Below are positions 15,905 through 23,858 of a DNA stretch of 25,182 bases, piece by piece. The notes below the pieces were generated by a model. The model was not told the DNA's origin, ran no database searches, and was given only the letters and a program-made list of their open reading frames with translations. Made by a program: the position numbers and the translations under genes. The stretch covers positions 1 through 25,182 of the forward strand of contig DBOI01000103.1 of assembly GCA_002299245.1 (NCBI GenBank), in the 5' to 3' direction. Positions within the stretch are counted from its first letter, which is position 1. Every line of letters starts with the position of its first letter. The DNA comes from Hydrogenovibrio sp. UBA650. GTDB taxonomy: Bacteria; Pseudomonadota; Gammaproteobacteria; Thiomicrospirales; Thiomicrospiraceae.

Positions 15905-16567
15905 ATGAGCCAGATTGACACTCCATTGAAGCGCTTTAAAGCTCGCCTAGAAAATCTATTTGTAGATCATGAAATCCTGCGCATGATCTATCGAAACTTT
16001 TATGCACTCTCCGACAAGGCTTACAGAAGCAATCACCCTTCAGCCAGCTTTATTAAAAAACTCAAAAATCGGTACGGTTTAAAAACCATCATCAGTATGC
16101 GCAAGGCAGACACATCAGCTTCTTACCTGTTTGAAAAAGAGGCCTGTGAAAACCTAGATGTTAAGCTCATTAATCACCGCATGTCATCGAGAAGCCTTCC
16201 AAAAGTCGATATGGTGATTGCCGCTAAAAAGTTATTTGCAGAAGTTGAATACCCTATTCTGATTCACTGCAAATCTGGCGCCGATCGCGCTGGCCTAATG
16301 AGCGTGCTCTATATGCACTTTGTTGAAAACCAACCGATGCACCAAGCTGTTAAACAATTGAGCATGAAATACGGCCACTTCCGCTGGGCCGATACTGGCA
16401 AACTCGATTTCTTTTTTGATAAATTTTTTGAGTACCAAAACCAGCACCCTGAAATTGAGTTCATCGACTGGGTTGAGAACATCTATGACCGCGAAGCACT
16501 CGATAAAGAGTTTAAAAGTTCCAGATGGGCGAATATAGTAGTCAATAAGATTCTAAGAAGAGAGTAA
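15905..16567 (+). CDS. Cysteine-based (CX5R) tyrosine/dual-specificity-type phosphatase
   Basis: A 220-residue protein with the P-loop signature ILIHCKSGADRAG (C122, R128), the HCx5R active site of protein-tyrosine and dual-specificity phosphatases. The preceding LKTIISMRKADTSASYLFEKEA and LINHRMSSRSLP resemble bacterial DSP-like proteins. There is no signal peptide or membrane segment, so it is cytoplasmic. Its gene stands 17 bp before msbA, then lpxL, on the same strand. A role tied to lipid A or LPS precursors, or to a tyrosine-kinase-controlled envelope enzyme, is suggested by position only. The start ATG 15905 has no strong ribosome binding site (AGGA lies about 17 bases off), so translation may be weak. 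Confidence 0.8.
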   Translation: MSQIDTPLKRFKARLENLFVDHEILRMIYRNFYALSDKAYRSNHPSASFIKKLKNRYGLKTIISMRKADTSASYLFEKEACENLDVKLINHRMSSRSLPKVDMVIAAKKLFAEVEYPILIHCKSGADRAGLMSVLYMHFVENQPMHQAVKQLSMKYGHFRWADTGKLDFFFDKFFEYQNQHPEIEFIDWVENIYDREALDKEFKSSRWANIVVNKILRRE

Positions 16568-16584
16568 CGAGATAACTGCTTATC

Positions 16585-18327
16585 ATGTTTGATTCCGCTA
16601 CAGTTAAACTCTACCGCAGACTGCTTAACTACATTCTGCCCTACAAATCCCTAATTGCCATCACGCTATTGGCCCTGCTGACCATTGCGGTAATGGAACC
16701 AGCGATTGCCTGGATTTTAAAAGGCCTGGTTGATGAAAGCCTGATTGCCAAAGATCCAGACTCTTTTGTGATGATGCCATTAATGCTCGCCGGTGTATTT
16801 ATCATTAAAGGTTTTGCCGAGTACCTGAGCAAGGTGTTCAGTAAATGGATTGCTGAAAAAGCCATTCTCAATATTCGTGCCGACATGTACGACAAAATGC
16901 ATCACCTGCCTTACCATCAATTCCAGAAATATGGCACCGGTTCTTTAATGTCAAAAATTACCTATGATGTTCCGCAGGCCAGTAGCGCCCTGTCGACTGC
17001 TTGGGTAATTCTTATCCGAGACTCCTTAACCGTCCTCGCTCTCATTGCATACCTACTCTATATCTCCTGGCAACTGACGCTGCTGATGCTTATTATTGGG
17101 CCTATAGTCGCCTTTATTATCGACAAGGCAAGTCGCTTAATGCGTAAATCATCGAAAGCGATGCAACAGAATATGGGACAACTCACTCACAGACTGGAAG
17201 AGAGTTTGACCGCCCACCAAGACATTAAAATCTATGGCGCAGAAAACTATGAGAAAAAACGTTTTCACAAAACCGCCAAAGAGCTGATGAATAACACCAT
17301 GCGTGTCACCCGGGTATCTGCAATCAATGTCCCGTTGGTGCAAGTACTCGCCGCGATCGCACTCGCTGGAGTTGTCTATATTGCTATGCAGATGTCAGCA
17401 CAAAATATGTTCACCCCCGGAGAATTACTTTCCTATATCACTGCTATGGCACTGACCTTTGAACCCATTCGCCGCCTCACCAGTGTCAATGAAGTTATCC
17501 AAAAAGGTATGGCTGCAGCGGAAAGTATTTTTGAACTTTTGGATCAACCAACCGAAGTCGATTCAGGCACTAAGGATGCGCTAAATATGACAGGGCATAT
17601 CGAATTTAACTCAACAAGTTTTAGCTACCCGGAAAGTGATCGTACTGTTATCAAAGAGTTAGAGCTGACTATTCCGGCAGGCACCACAACCGCCTTGGTT
17701 GGCCGCTCTGGAAGTGGAAAGTCAACCATAGTGCACCTGTTAAGTCGCTTTTACGAACCTACATCGGGAAAAATCACTTTAGACGGTTTTGACATCAGCT
17801 CGATTAAACGTAAATGTCTGCGTGAACAAATATCCATGGTCAGCCAGAAGGTAACTTTGTTTGCCGACACCGTTGAAGCCAATATCGCCTATGGCCATAC
17901 CGAGTTTGATCGCGAGAGAATTATTCAGGCGGCCAAAGATGCTCATGCCTGGGAGTTTATTGAAAAACTGCCAGAAGGACTGGATACCTTCATCGGAGAA
18001 AACGGCAGTAATCTCTCAGGGGGGCAGCGTCAACGTATCGCTATTGCCCGAGCCTTCCTAAAAAATGCACCTATTTTAATTATGGATGAGGCGACCTCTG
18101 CTCTTGATAATGAGAGTGAGAAAATGATTCAACAGGCCATGGAAAAACTTCGCCAAGACCGCACCGTGATTATCATAGCTCACCGTTTGAGCACCATTGA
18201 AAATGCCGACCAAATTGTGGTGTTAGACCACGGTAAGTTAATTGAAAAAGGGACTCACCAAGAGCTGCTGGAATTAAAAGGCAATTATGCTCAGCTCTAT
18301 CAACAGGGTGACGAAATCGATGGCTAA
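16585..18327 (+). CDS. msbA: Lipid A export ATP-binding/permease protein MsbA
   Basis: A 580-residue half-transporter: six membrane helices in the first ~310 residues fused to an ABC ATPase domain. The Walker A motif is GRSGSGKST (about 373-381), the Q-loop is in MVSQKVTLF, the signature is LSGGQRQRIAIARA (about 477), Walker B is ILIMDEATSALD (ending about 507) and the H-loop is IIAHRLSTI (about 532). Length and order match MsbA, which flips core-lipid A from the cytoplasmic to the periplasmic leaflet. The neighbouring acyltransferase gene, overlapping by eight bases, supports the assignment. All ATPase motifs are intact. Confidence 0.92.
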   Translation: MFDSATVKLYRRLLNYILPYKSLIAITLLALLTIAVMEPAIAWILKGLVDESLIAKDPDSFVMMPLMLAGVFIIKGFAEYLSKVFSKWIAEKAILNIRADMYDKMHHLPYHQFQKYGTGSLMSKITYDVPQASSALSTAWVILIRDSLTVLALIAYLLYISWQLTLLMLIIGPIVAFIIDKASRLMRKSSKAMQQNMGQLTHRLEESLTAHQDIKIYGAENYEKKRFHKTAKELMNNTMRVTRVSAINVPLVQVLAAIALAGVVYIAMQMSAQNMFTPGELLSYITAMALTFEPIRRLTSVNEVIQKGMAAAESIFELLDQPTEVDSGTKDALNMTGHIEFNSTSFSYPESDRTVIKELELTIPAGTTTALVGRSGSGKSTIVHLLSRFYEPTSGKITLDGFDISSIKRKCLREQISMVSQKVTLFADTVEANIAYGHTEFDRERIIQAAKDAHAWEFIEKLPEGLDTFIGENGSNLSGGQRQRIAIARAFLKNAPILIMDEATSALDNESEKMIQQAMEKLRQDRTVIIIAHRLSTIENADQIVVLDHGKLIEKGTHQELLELKGNYAQLYQQGDEIDG

Positions 18328-19279
18328 AAAGCCTACTTCAAACTACCCCGTCTTTAAAGCCTCGTTTTTGTGCCCCAAGTATTGGCCTCTGTGGCTGGGA
18401 ATTGGTTTTTTGAGAATCATCAATTTCCTGCCATACAGTATTCAATACCAAATTGGCCTAGCCCTTGGAAAATTACTGTTTCTTATTAGCAAAAAACGGC
18501 GCAAGATTGCCGCAAAAAACATTCAGCTCTGCTTTCCTGAGCTTGCGGATAATGAGCAACAAAAGCTACTTAAAGAGCATTTCAAAAATCTTGGTATGAC
18601 CATGATTGAATCAGGGATTGCCTGGTGGGGAGACTATCGAAAGAATCCAGAAAACCCAAAAGAGAAATCATTGGTTAGCTATAAGGGTTTAGAACATATC
18701 GAATCAGCACTGGATTCAGGCAAAGGCGTGCTGATCCTAAGCCCGCATTTCACAAGCTTAGAAATGACAGGCCTGTTTGTTTCCTTTGTCACCCAGTATC
18801 ACCCGGTTTATCGTCCGCATAATAATGAGCTAATGGATTATTTAATCCGTACCGGACGCTCAATTCCGACCGTCAACCAAGAAACAGGCAAACTGGAAAA
18901 AGTAAATCCAATTGCCAACTCTGATACAAGACAGATGCTAAAAGTTCTAAAACGAGGAGAGAGCTTGGTTCTATTGCCGGATCAACGTTACCGATCCAAA
19001 GGTCGTGTGATTGTGCCATTCTGCGGGCACGATGCCAAAAGTAACCCTGCGACCTCAAAAATTGCAAAGTTGACCGATTGTCTGGTGGTAACCGTATTTG
19101 GCAGAAGAACCGAAGGAATAAAATACGAAGTCGAGTTTTTACCGGCTATGCAAGACTTTCCAGGAGAGAGCCTAGAAGAAGATACAATTCGCCTGCATCA
19201 ACTCTATGAAGAAGAGATCAAACGCAACCCCACACAATACCTCTGGGTACATAATCGTTGGGATCTAAAAAAGCTTTAA
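18320..19279 (+). CDS. lpxL: Lipid A biosynthesis acyltransferase, LpxL/HtrB family
   Basis: A 319-residue membrane-bound acyltransferase with an N-terminal hydrophobic segment (about 22-55). The catalytic motif is HFTSLE (H143 to E148, the HX4E of this family), followed by VYRPHNNELMDYLIRTGR and LLPDQRYRSKGRVIVPFCG, all typical of LpxL/LpxM. It adds a secondary acyl chain to Kdo-primed lipid A at the inner membrane. LpxL and LpxM cannot be separated with certainty by eye; LpxL is the more usual. An in-frame start exists at 18287, but ATG 18320 forms an ATGGCTAA overlap with the msbA stop and fits the family length. A perfect palindrome follows the stop. Confidence 0.86.
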   Translation: MAKKPTSNYPVFKASFLCPKYWPLWLGIGFLRIINFLPYSIQYQIGLALGKLLFLISKKRRKIAAKNIQLCFPELADNEQQKLLKEHFKNLGMTMIESGIAWWGDYRKNPENPKEKSLVSYKGLEHIESALDSGKGVLILSPHFTSLEMTGLFVSFVTQYHPVYRPHNNELMDYLIRTGRSIPTVNQETGKLEKVNPIANSDTRQMLKVLKRGESLVLLPDQRYRSKGRVIVPFCGHDAKSNPATSKIAKLTDCLVVTVFGRRTEGIKYEVEFLPAMQDFPGESLEEDTIRLHQLYEEEIKRNPTQYLWVHNRWDLKKL

Positions 19280-19292
19280 ATTGCACTAATCA

Positions 19293-19314
19293 AAAATAAC
19301 AGGCCTGTTATTTT
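19293..19314. terminator. Perfect 22-bp palindrome, likely bidirectional terminator
   Basis: Arms AAAATAACAGG (19293-19303) and CCTGTTATTTT (19304-19314) are exact reverse complements. The palindrome sits between the converging lpxL and cytochrome b561 genes and covers the latter's stop codon. As RNA it would fold with a small GGCC-centred loop and ends in TTTT on either strand. Its core is two overlapping, inverted copies of the repeated word AACAGGCC. Confidence 0.65.
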
Positions 19315-19817
19315 CCACCAGTTATCATATCTTTGAACTTATTCTCGTTCTGCAACACGCTAAACAGGATCGCGCCCACTACGTGAAGCGCTACCAATGC
19401 CAGAGAGTAATAGAACAGGTCGGCATGCAACTCTTCCAGCCAAGGTTCACCAACATAGTCATCAAACGTTAGCATCAGGCCAGTGTAATTGACCACAAAC
19501 ATCACTACCACCAAACTGACAACAGTAATAACGCCGGTTGGGCTTAAGCCTCGGGTTTTGACAAACCTGCCTTTTTTGAGCTGTCTTAAATAGGCTGGCA
19601 GATTGAGTAGTTTACGAAGCATTTTGGCACCATTGGCGTTTGGGTGCTGGCTAAAAATCGACATTAATATCCGTATACCGATTTGTGCAAATAAAACATA
19701 ACCCGACCATTCATGAATATCATCCCACTCTCCAGCACTGACCCAAGCAACCACAATACAGAGCACTATACTCCAGTGCAGAATTCGTTGTGAAAGCGTC
19801 CAGACAGCGGTTGTCAT
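19308..19817 (-). CDS. Cytochrome b561-type (b/b6-like) diheme membrane protein
   Basis: A 169-residue protein with about four membrane helices. It starts WTLSQRILHWSIVLCIVVAW and has four well-placed histidines (H14, H35, H131, H145), two near the first and second helices and two in the third and fourth, as expected for two b-type hemes. It would carry electrons across or within the inner membrane, from quinol or to a periplasmic partner. It follows the PepSY gene by 14 bp and is surely cotranscribed with it. Similar small PepSY/b561 pairs occur in other proteobacteria, often near cytochrome c or regulator genes. Electron donor and acceptor are unknown. Confidence 0.82.
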   Translation of the reverse strand: MTTAVWTLSQRILHWSIVLCIVVAWVSAGEWDDIHEWSGYVLFAQIGIRILMSIFSQHPNANGAKMLRKLLNLPAYLRQLKKGRFVKTRGLSPTGVITVVSLVVVMFVVNYTGLMLTFDDYVGEPWLEELHADLFYYSLALVALHVVGAILFSVLQNENKFKDMITGGK

Positions 19818-19831
19818 TCTCGGATTAGTTT

Positions 19832-20098
19832 TTACCAGTTAGAACGTTTTTTAACTTCGGCAGTGACGGGGTGATAGTAAATTTCCAATTTTTCACCAGA
19901 AGTACTCCAACCATAGATCTCGTAACATTTACCCTTGGTCACCTTCAACATCTTAAGCTTAGGTACTTCTTTCATCGCAATTTCTAAAACTTCCCAGGCT
20001 GGTTTCCAGTTTTCACGCGGTTCATTGGTACATTTAGGGCCCGCTAAAGCAGAATTGGCTAATAAAAACAGGCTGAATGTTAGCATTAGTTTTTTCAT
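19832..20098 (-). CDS. Small exported PepSY-domain protein
   Basis: An 88-residue protein with a clear signal peptide (MKKLMLTFSLFLLANSALA, cleavage after residue 19) and a mature part fitting one PepSY-type domain: WEVLEIAMKEVPKLKMLKVTKGKCYEIYGWSTSGEKLEIYYHPVTAEV, with the usual ending in which a residue or two from the membrane-proximal strand follows D/HPxTAEV. Two cysteines remain in the mature form. It is periplasmic and transcribed ahead of the b561 gene; a heme or metal-related accessory role is likely but unproven. GGAG lies about eight bases before ATG 20098. It is divergent from the siderophore receptor. Confidence 0.75.
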   Translation of the reverse strand: MKKLMLTFSLFLLANSALAGPKCTNEPRENWKPAWEVLEIAMKEVPKLKMLKVTKGKCYEIYGWSTSGEKLEIYYHPVTAEVKKRSNW

Positions 20099-20267
20099 AA
20101 GTAGCTCCAGTTTATTCTTAAATATTAATGTGACTTGATAGTATAATATAAACGAGATCTATGATTGTTTGTATTGCTTATTCAATTGTGGGAATATGGC
20201 TTAACAAAAATAAATTCAAAAATGCGGCATAATCTTTAAGTCGAGAATTAGCATCGCGGGGACATTC
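20099..20267. promoter_or_regulatory. Divergent regulatory region between PepSY gene and siderophore receptor
   Basis: An AT-rich 169-bp region that must contain promoters for both directions. TATAAT (20142-20147, plus) and TATTAT (20148-20143, minus) overlap in the middle, and CATAAT (20228-20233) lies nearer the receptor; none has a good -35 at standard spacing. I looked for a Fur box because the receptor should be iron-regulated; the best 19-mer (around 20243-20261) matches the consensus at only about nine positions. CGGGGA shortly before ATG 20268 can serve as ribosome binding site. Confidence 0.4.
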
Positions 20268-22664
20268 ATGGCTAAAAAACTCTCTATTATTGAAACAAAA
20301 AATAACAATACATATGCAACTGTTGGCATAGGATCTCTCGCCTTTGCGATCTCAGGCGCTTTAACTCCTGGAACATCGGTAGCGGATGAAGAAGAGAAGG
20401 TTCAAGTACTCGACACCATTGAAGTCGAAGCATCTCTGGATGCTGATGAAAACCCCTATGCTGTTAAAGACGCTCCTTATCTTTCCGACAAAAGTGGCGA
20501 TCCAAGACGAACTCTACCTCTTTCGAAGACACCCGCAACCATCAATGTATTGACTGGTAAGTTTATAGCCGACTCTGGAGACACCGACCTGCGCGATATT
20601 CTAGATGCTCAACCGGGAATCACTCTTGGAACAGGAGAAGGCGGCAATTCATTTGGTGATCGTTACATTATCCGTGGTCATGAAGCACGCTCGGATGTGT
20701 TTGTTGATGGCTTGCGTGATCCCGGAATGACCACTCGTGAGAGCTTTGCCTCGGAACAGGTTGAAATCAGCAAAGGACCAAGTGCCACTTTTGCAGGCCG
20801 CGGAACAACCGGTGGTGCAGTTAACTCAATATCCAAAAGAGCCAGTACCGAACACAACTTCACCCTATTAACCGGCAGCTTGGGTACTGACAATATGCAT
20901 CGATTAACTGTTGACCACAACGCCGCACTGAGTGATGACATTGCGATTCGCCTGAATGGTTTACACGCTTCTGAAGATGTCCCAGACAGAGAACCGGCAG
21001 ACAAACAACGCGTTGGTCTGGCTGGTTCATTTATATACGAGCCAACCGATGAACTCGATGTGACTTTAGATCTATACCACTTAAAAGCCGATGAAAAGTC
21101 TGATTTGGGAGTGTTCTACGACCGAGACAATAACAACAAGCTGGTTAGTAAAGACGATGTTCCTTCAGTTGCTCAAGATGACGATTTTCTCGACTCGGAA
21201 ATCAACACCGCTACTTTGCGAATCGGCTATGAGTTTGACCCGGACACCAGACTTACCAACCTGACTCGAATGGGTAATACCAAAAACGACTATATCATTA
21301 CTGCTGCAAATGGCTTTACCACCGCTTATCCAACCCAAGGTGACTCGGATAATGACACCAATGGATATGACACTATTCAGTTGGAAACCAAGACTCGCTG
21401 GCAAGACCTGGACTACTTTGCCAACCAACTCAACTTCCAAACGACTGAAGAACTAGCCGGCATTGGCCACGAAATGATGTTCACCTTGGAAGCCACTCAG
21501 TATGATGTTGTCAACGGCAATGGCTATACCTATGACACTGAAAGCAACTGCTTTAACAGTAGAGGGGGCCAAAACTGCGGAACCGATGCCAATGGTAACG
21601 GAGACAGTAACGCCTTCAATCGAACAAACCTTACCAAGACAGGATGGAGAGACAAATGGTCATTGGATACGGTATCTGTATCTGCGATTGACTCTGTCTA
21701 CTTAACAGACCAAACCACACTGCATCTTGGAGTACGCTACGATCACTATGACTACAGTCTGACAACCGCAGCCAGAACCGACCGATTCACCGGTGAAGAT
21801 ATCGCTGAGCAAAACTATGAACTCGACAAGGGAGTATGGAACGGTCACTTGGGTTTAGGCTACGACATTACCCCTGATTTGAATCTCTATGCGATTCACT
21901 CCACCGCTTCAAACCTGAATGGTGGCGAATCTGATGTTGGAACCAGTAGCGGTTACGGAGGCTTCACCGTATCAGAAGATGATCAGGGAAAAACCGTTTA
22001 TGGTGAAGACGAGAAAGTTAAAAGCTATGAATTAGGTGCAAAATGGATGCTGAACGACGGCCGGCTATTAGCTACTGCGGCCTTATTCCGCACGGTAAAA
22101 GATGACGTTGTCGAAGGAGATGGTTACGATCCAAACATCAAGGGAGACTCTCCTAATACCGGTAAAAACCAGGTTCAAGGTATTGAGTTTGGACTTTCAG
22201 GTAATGTCAACGACAGACTCAGTGTTCAAGCTGGTATCGCCTTTATGGAGTCCGAGGTACTAAAAACTCGAGTTTACGAACAGAGAGATCGAATTACCGG
22301 AAGATTGACAGGCCAGATCATAGATACCAAAGGTCAACCTCTTGCCAACTTTGCTGAAACATCCGCGTTTGCACTGGTTAAATATCAGCTAACTCCTGAT
22401 TTATCTATTGGTGGCTCTGCAACTTATGAAGGCAAACGTTATAACGGCCAACCCGATACAGGTGTCACGACTGAAAGCAGTATCCCTGCCTACACGGTTT
22501 ATGATGCCTTTGTGGACTACCACATTAAAAAATACTTGAGTGTTCGTTTAAATGTAAATAATTTAACTGATGAAGAGTACTACACTGCTGGATACCGAAG
22601 CGGCAAGTTTGTTTACCTTGGAGATGCTCGCAATGCAAATCTGACCGTCAACTATAAATTCTAG
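20268..22664 (+). CDS. TonB-dependent siderophore receptor, Fiu/PiuA-like
   Basis: A 798-residue outer-membrane receptor. It has a signal peptide (cleavage probably after SVA at 37-39), a TonB box LDTIEVE (48-54), a plug domain (about 75-190) including IIRGHEARSDVFVDGLRDPG and EQVEISKGPSATFAGRGT, then a beta-barrel ending in the family-typical LTVNYKF with terminal Phe. FVDGLRD, the EQVE-KGP stretch and adjacency to piuC point to the Fiu/PiuA group, which takes up ferric catecholates; the true ligand is not readable. Extracellular-loop stretches are rich in D, N and G (see findings), and C428 and C437 could form a loop disulfide. The first gene of a probable three-gene operon. Confidence 0.9.
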   Translation: MAKKLSIIETKNNNTYATVGIGSLAFAISGALTPGTSVADEEEKVQVLDTIEVEASLDADENPYAVKDAPYLSDKSGDPRRTLPLSKTPATINVLTGKFIADSGDTDLRDILDAQPGITLGTGEGGNSFGDRYIIRGHEARSDVFVDGLRDPGMTTRESFASEQVEISKGPSATFAGRGTTGGAVNSISKRASTEHNFTLLTGSLGTDNMHRLTVDHNAALSDDIAIRLNGLHASEDVPDREPADKQRVGLAGSFIYEPTDELDVTLDLYHLKADEKSDLGVFYDRDNNNKLVSKDDVPSVAQDDDFLDSEINTATLRIGYEFDPDTRLTNLTRMGNTKNDYIITAANGFTTAYPTQGDSDNDTNGYDTIQLETKTRWQDLDYFANQLNFQTTEELAGIGHEMMFTLEATQYDVVNGNGYTYDTESNCFNSRGGQNCGTDANGNGDSNAFNRTNLTKTGWRDKWSLDTVSVSAIDSVYLTDQTTLHLGVRYDHYDYSLTTAARTDRFTGEDIAEQNYELDKGVWNGHLGLGYDITPDLNLYAIHSTASNLNGGESDVGTSSGYGGFTVSEDDQGKTVYGEDEKVKSYELGAKWMLNDGRLLATAALFRTVKDDVVEGDGYDPNIKGDSPNTGKNQVQGIEFGLSGNVNDRLSVQAGIAFMESEVLKTRVYEQRDRITGRLTGQIIDTKGQPLANFAETSAFALVKYQLTPDLSIGGSATYEGKRYNGQPDTGVTTESSIPAYTVYDAFVDYHIKKYLSVRLNVNNLTDEEYYTAGYRSGKFVYLGDARNANLTVNYKF

Positions 22665-22677
22665 AATAAAGTGGCAT

Positions 22678-22692
22678 TGTTAGCAGCTAACA
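22678..22692 (+). promoter_or_regulatory. Small hairpin between receptor and hydroxy-acid oxidase genes
   Basis: TGTTAG (22678-22683), loop CAG and CTAACA (22687-22692) form a perfect 6-bp stem in the 44-bp gap. No T tract follows, so it is not a standard terminator. It might lower expression of the downstream genes or mark an RNA-processing site, or be chance. Confidence 0.3.
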
Positions 22693-22708
22693 GCTTAGTC
22701 AGTTATCA

Positions 22709-23848
22709 ATGCCAACCACAATAAACCAGTCTATGACAGATAAAAAAATTCACCAGCCTCTTGAATATATCCCACCTGAAATTCTTTGTGCCAAAGACTA
22801 TGAAGATATAGCAGGCCACTTCATAGAGCCTTCTAGATTAGCCTACATAGCAGGTGGAAGTGGTCATGACAGAACCCTAAAACTAAATCGACAGGCCTTC
22901 TCTGGCTATGCAATAACACCTCGACTATTGTGTGATGTCAGTGATGCAAGCTGCCAGACCTATCTATTTGGCAAACTACTCCCGCATCCAATTCTGCTTG
23001 CGCCCGTTGCCTTTCAAGAAATGGTACATGAAAAGGCCGAGCTGGCGACAGCAAAAGGCGCCTATGCATCAGAGTCAACCATGATTGCAAGCACTTTATC
23101 TTCTCGATCTCTGGAACAGATTTCACAGGCCTCAATTCACAGCAAATGGTTTCAGCTCTATATCCAACCAAAAGAAGAGGACACTGACGCCCTGATACAA
23201 CGCGCCAAGGAATCAGGTTATGAGGCAATTGTTGTTACCGTCGATGCCGCTGTTCAAGCCCCAAGCTTTCAAGCAATGCGATCAGGATTTGATTTACCAG
23301 ATGCAATTAAAGCCGCCAACCTTAAGCACCAAACGCCTGTTAACCCTCCACAACCCAAAGAGCGCCAATCACGAGTATTTTTGAGCTTTATGCAACAGGC
23401 CGTAACTAAAGTTAAGTTACTAAAAATTATTCAAGAGTCTGGGCTACCGGTAATAGTCAAAGGGGTTTTAAATCCGCAAGATGCTTTAGAGCTAAAAAAT
23501 CTTGGCGCAGCTGCTGTGATTGTCTCAAATCATGGAGGTCGCACACTGGATGGAGCGCCTTCCAGTCTATCGGTTTTACCGCAAATTCGACAGACCGTAG
23601 GCAAGGATTATCCAGTTTTATTTGATAGCGGTATCCGTTCTGGCGATGACATTTTTAAAGCGATTGCACTGGGAGCCGACCTGGTTTTGGTCGGGCGCTT
23701 ACAAATGTATGCGTTGAGTGTTGCAGGCTCTCTAGGTGTCGCCCATATGATCAGATTACTTAAAGAAGAGTTGGAACTCACTATGGCCATGGCAGGCTGC
23801 ACAAATTTAACAGAAATAAAAGCAACCTCCCTCCACCGATTAAAATAG
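22709..23848 (+). CDS. FMN-dependent alpha-hydroxy-acid oxidase/dehydrogenase
   Basis: A 379-residue TIM-barrel flavoenzyme of the glycolate oxidase/lactate oxidase family, which oxidises L-2-hydroxy acids to 2-keto acids. Counterparts of the glycolate oxidase residues are present: Y46 (Y24), Y151 (Y129), D179 (D157), K251 (K230), H275 and R278 in VSNHGGRTLDG (H254, R257), then DSGIRSGDDIFKAIALGADLVLVGR for FMN phosphate. The second active-site arginine (R164 of glycolate oxidase) falls on S186 in the unusual stretch QAPSFQAMRSGF. There is no signal peptide or membrane segment, suggesting a soluble oxidase. ATG 22709 lacks a clear ribosome binding site; ATG 22733 is an alternative. It lies between the receptor and piuC genes, implying a link to iron or siderophore metabolism. 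Confidence 0.86.
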   Translation: MPTTINQSMTDKKIHQPLEYIPPEILCAKDYEDIAGHFIEPSRLAYIAGGSGHDRTLKLNRQAFSGYAITPRLLCDVSDASCQTYLFGKLLPHPILLAPVAFQEMVHEKAELATAKGAYASESTMIASTLSSRSLEQISQASIHSKWFQLYIQPKEEDTDALIQRAKESGYEAIVVTVDAAVQAPSFQAMRSGFDLPDAIKAANLKHQTPVNPPQPKERQSRVFLSFMQQAVTKVKLLKIIQESGLPVIVKGVLNPQDALELKNLGAAAVIVSNHGGRTLDGAPSSLSVLPQIRQTVGKDYPVLFDSGIRSGDDIFKAIALGADLVLVGRLQMYALSVAGSLGVAHMIRLLKEELELTMAMAGCTNLTEIKATSLHRLK

Positions 23849-23858
23849 GAAAAATTTG

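Larger units (their letters stand above)
753..23401. repeat. Dispersed over-represented word AACAGGCC (core CAGGCC)
   Basis: By eye, AACAGGCC or its complement occurs at 753, 1441, 10735, 11337, 11875, 14130, 18131, 18770, 19298, 19302 and 23394 (start positions), in coding sequence on both strands and in different reading frames, and as an inverted pair in the palindrome after lpxL. The six-base core CAGGCC/GGCCTG appears at least 35 times, against roughly six expected from base composition. The function is unknown; see findings. Confidence 0.5.

Noticed and set aside
18287..18319. Upstream in-frame start for the lpxL-type gene
   Set aside because: It would overlap msbA by 41 bases and add 11 atypical residues; ATG 18320 gives the normal family start.
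20235..20262. Possible Fur box before the siderophore receptor
   Set aside because: The best 19-mer matches the consensus at only about nine positions; expected on biological grounds but not supported by the sequence.
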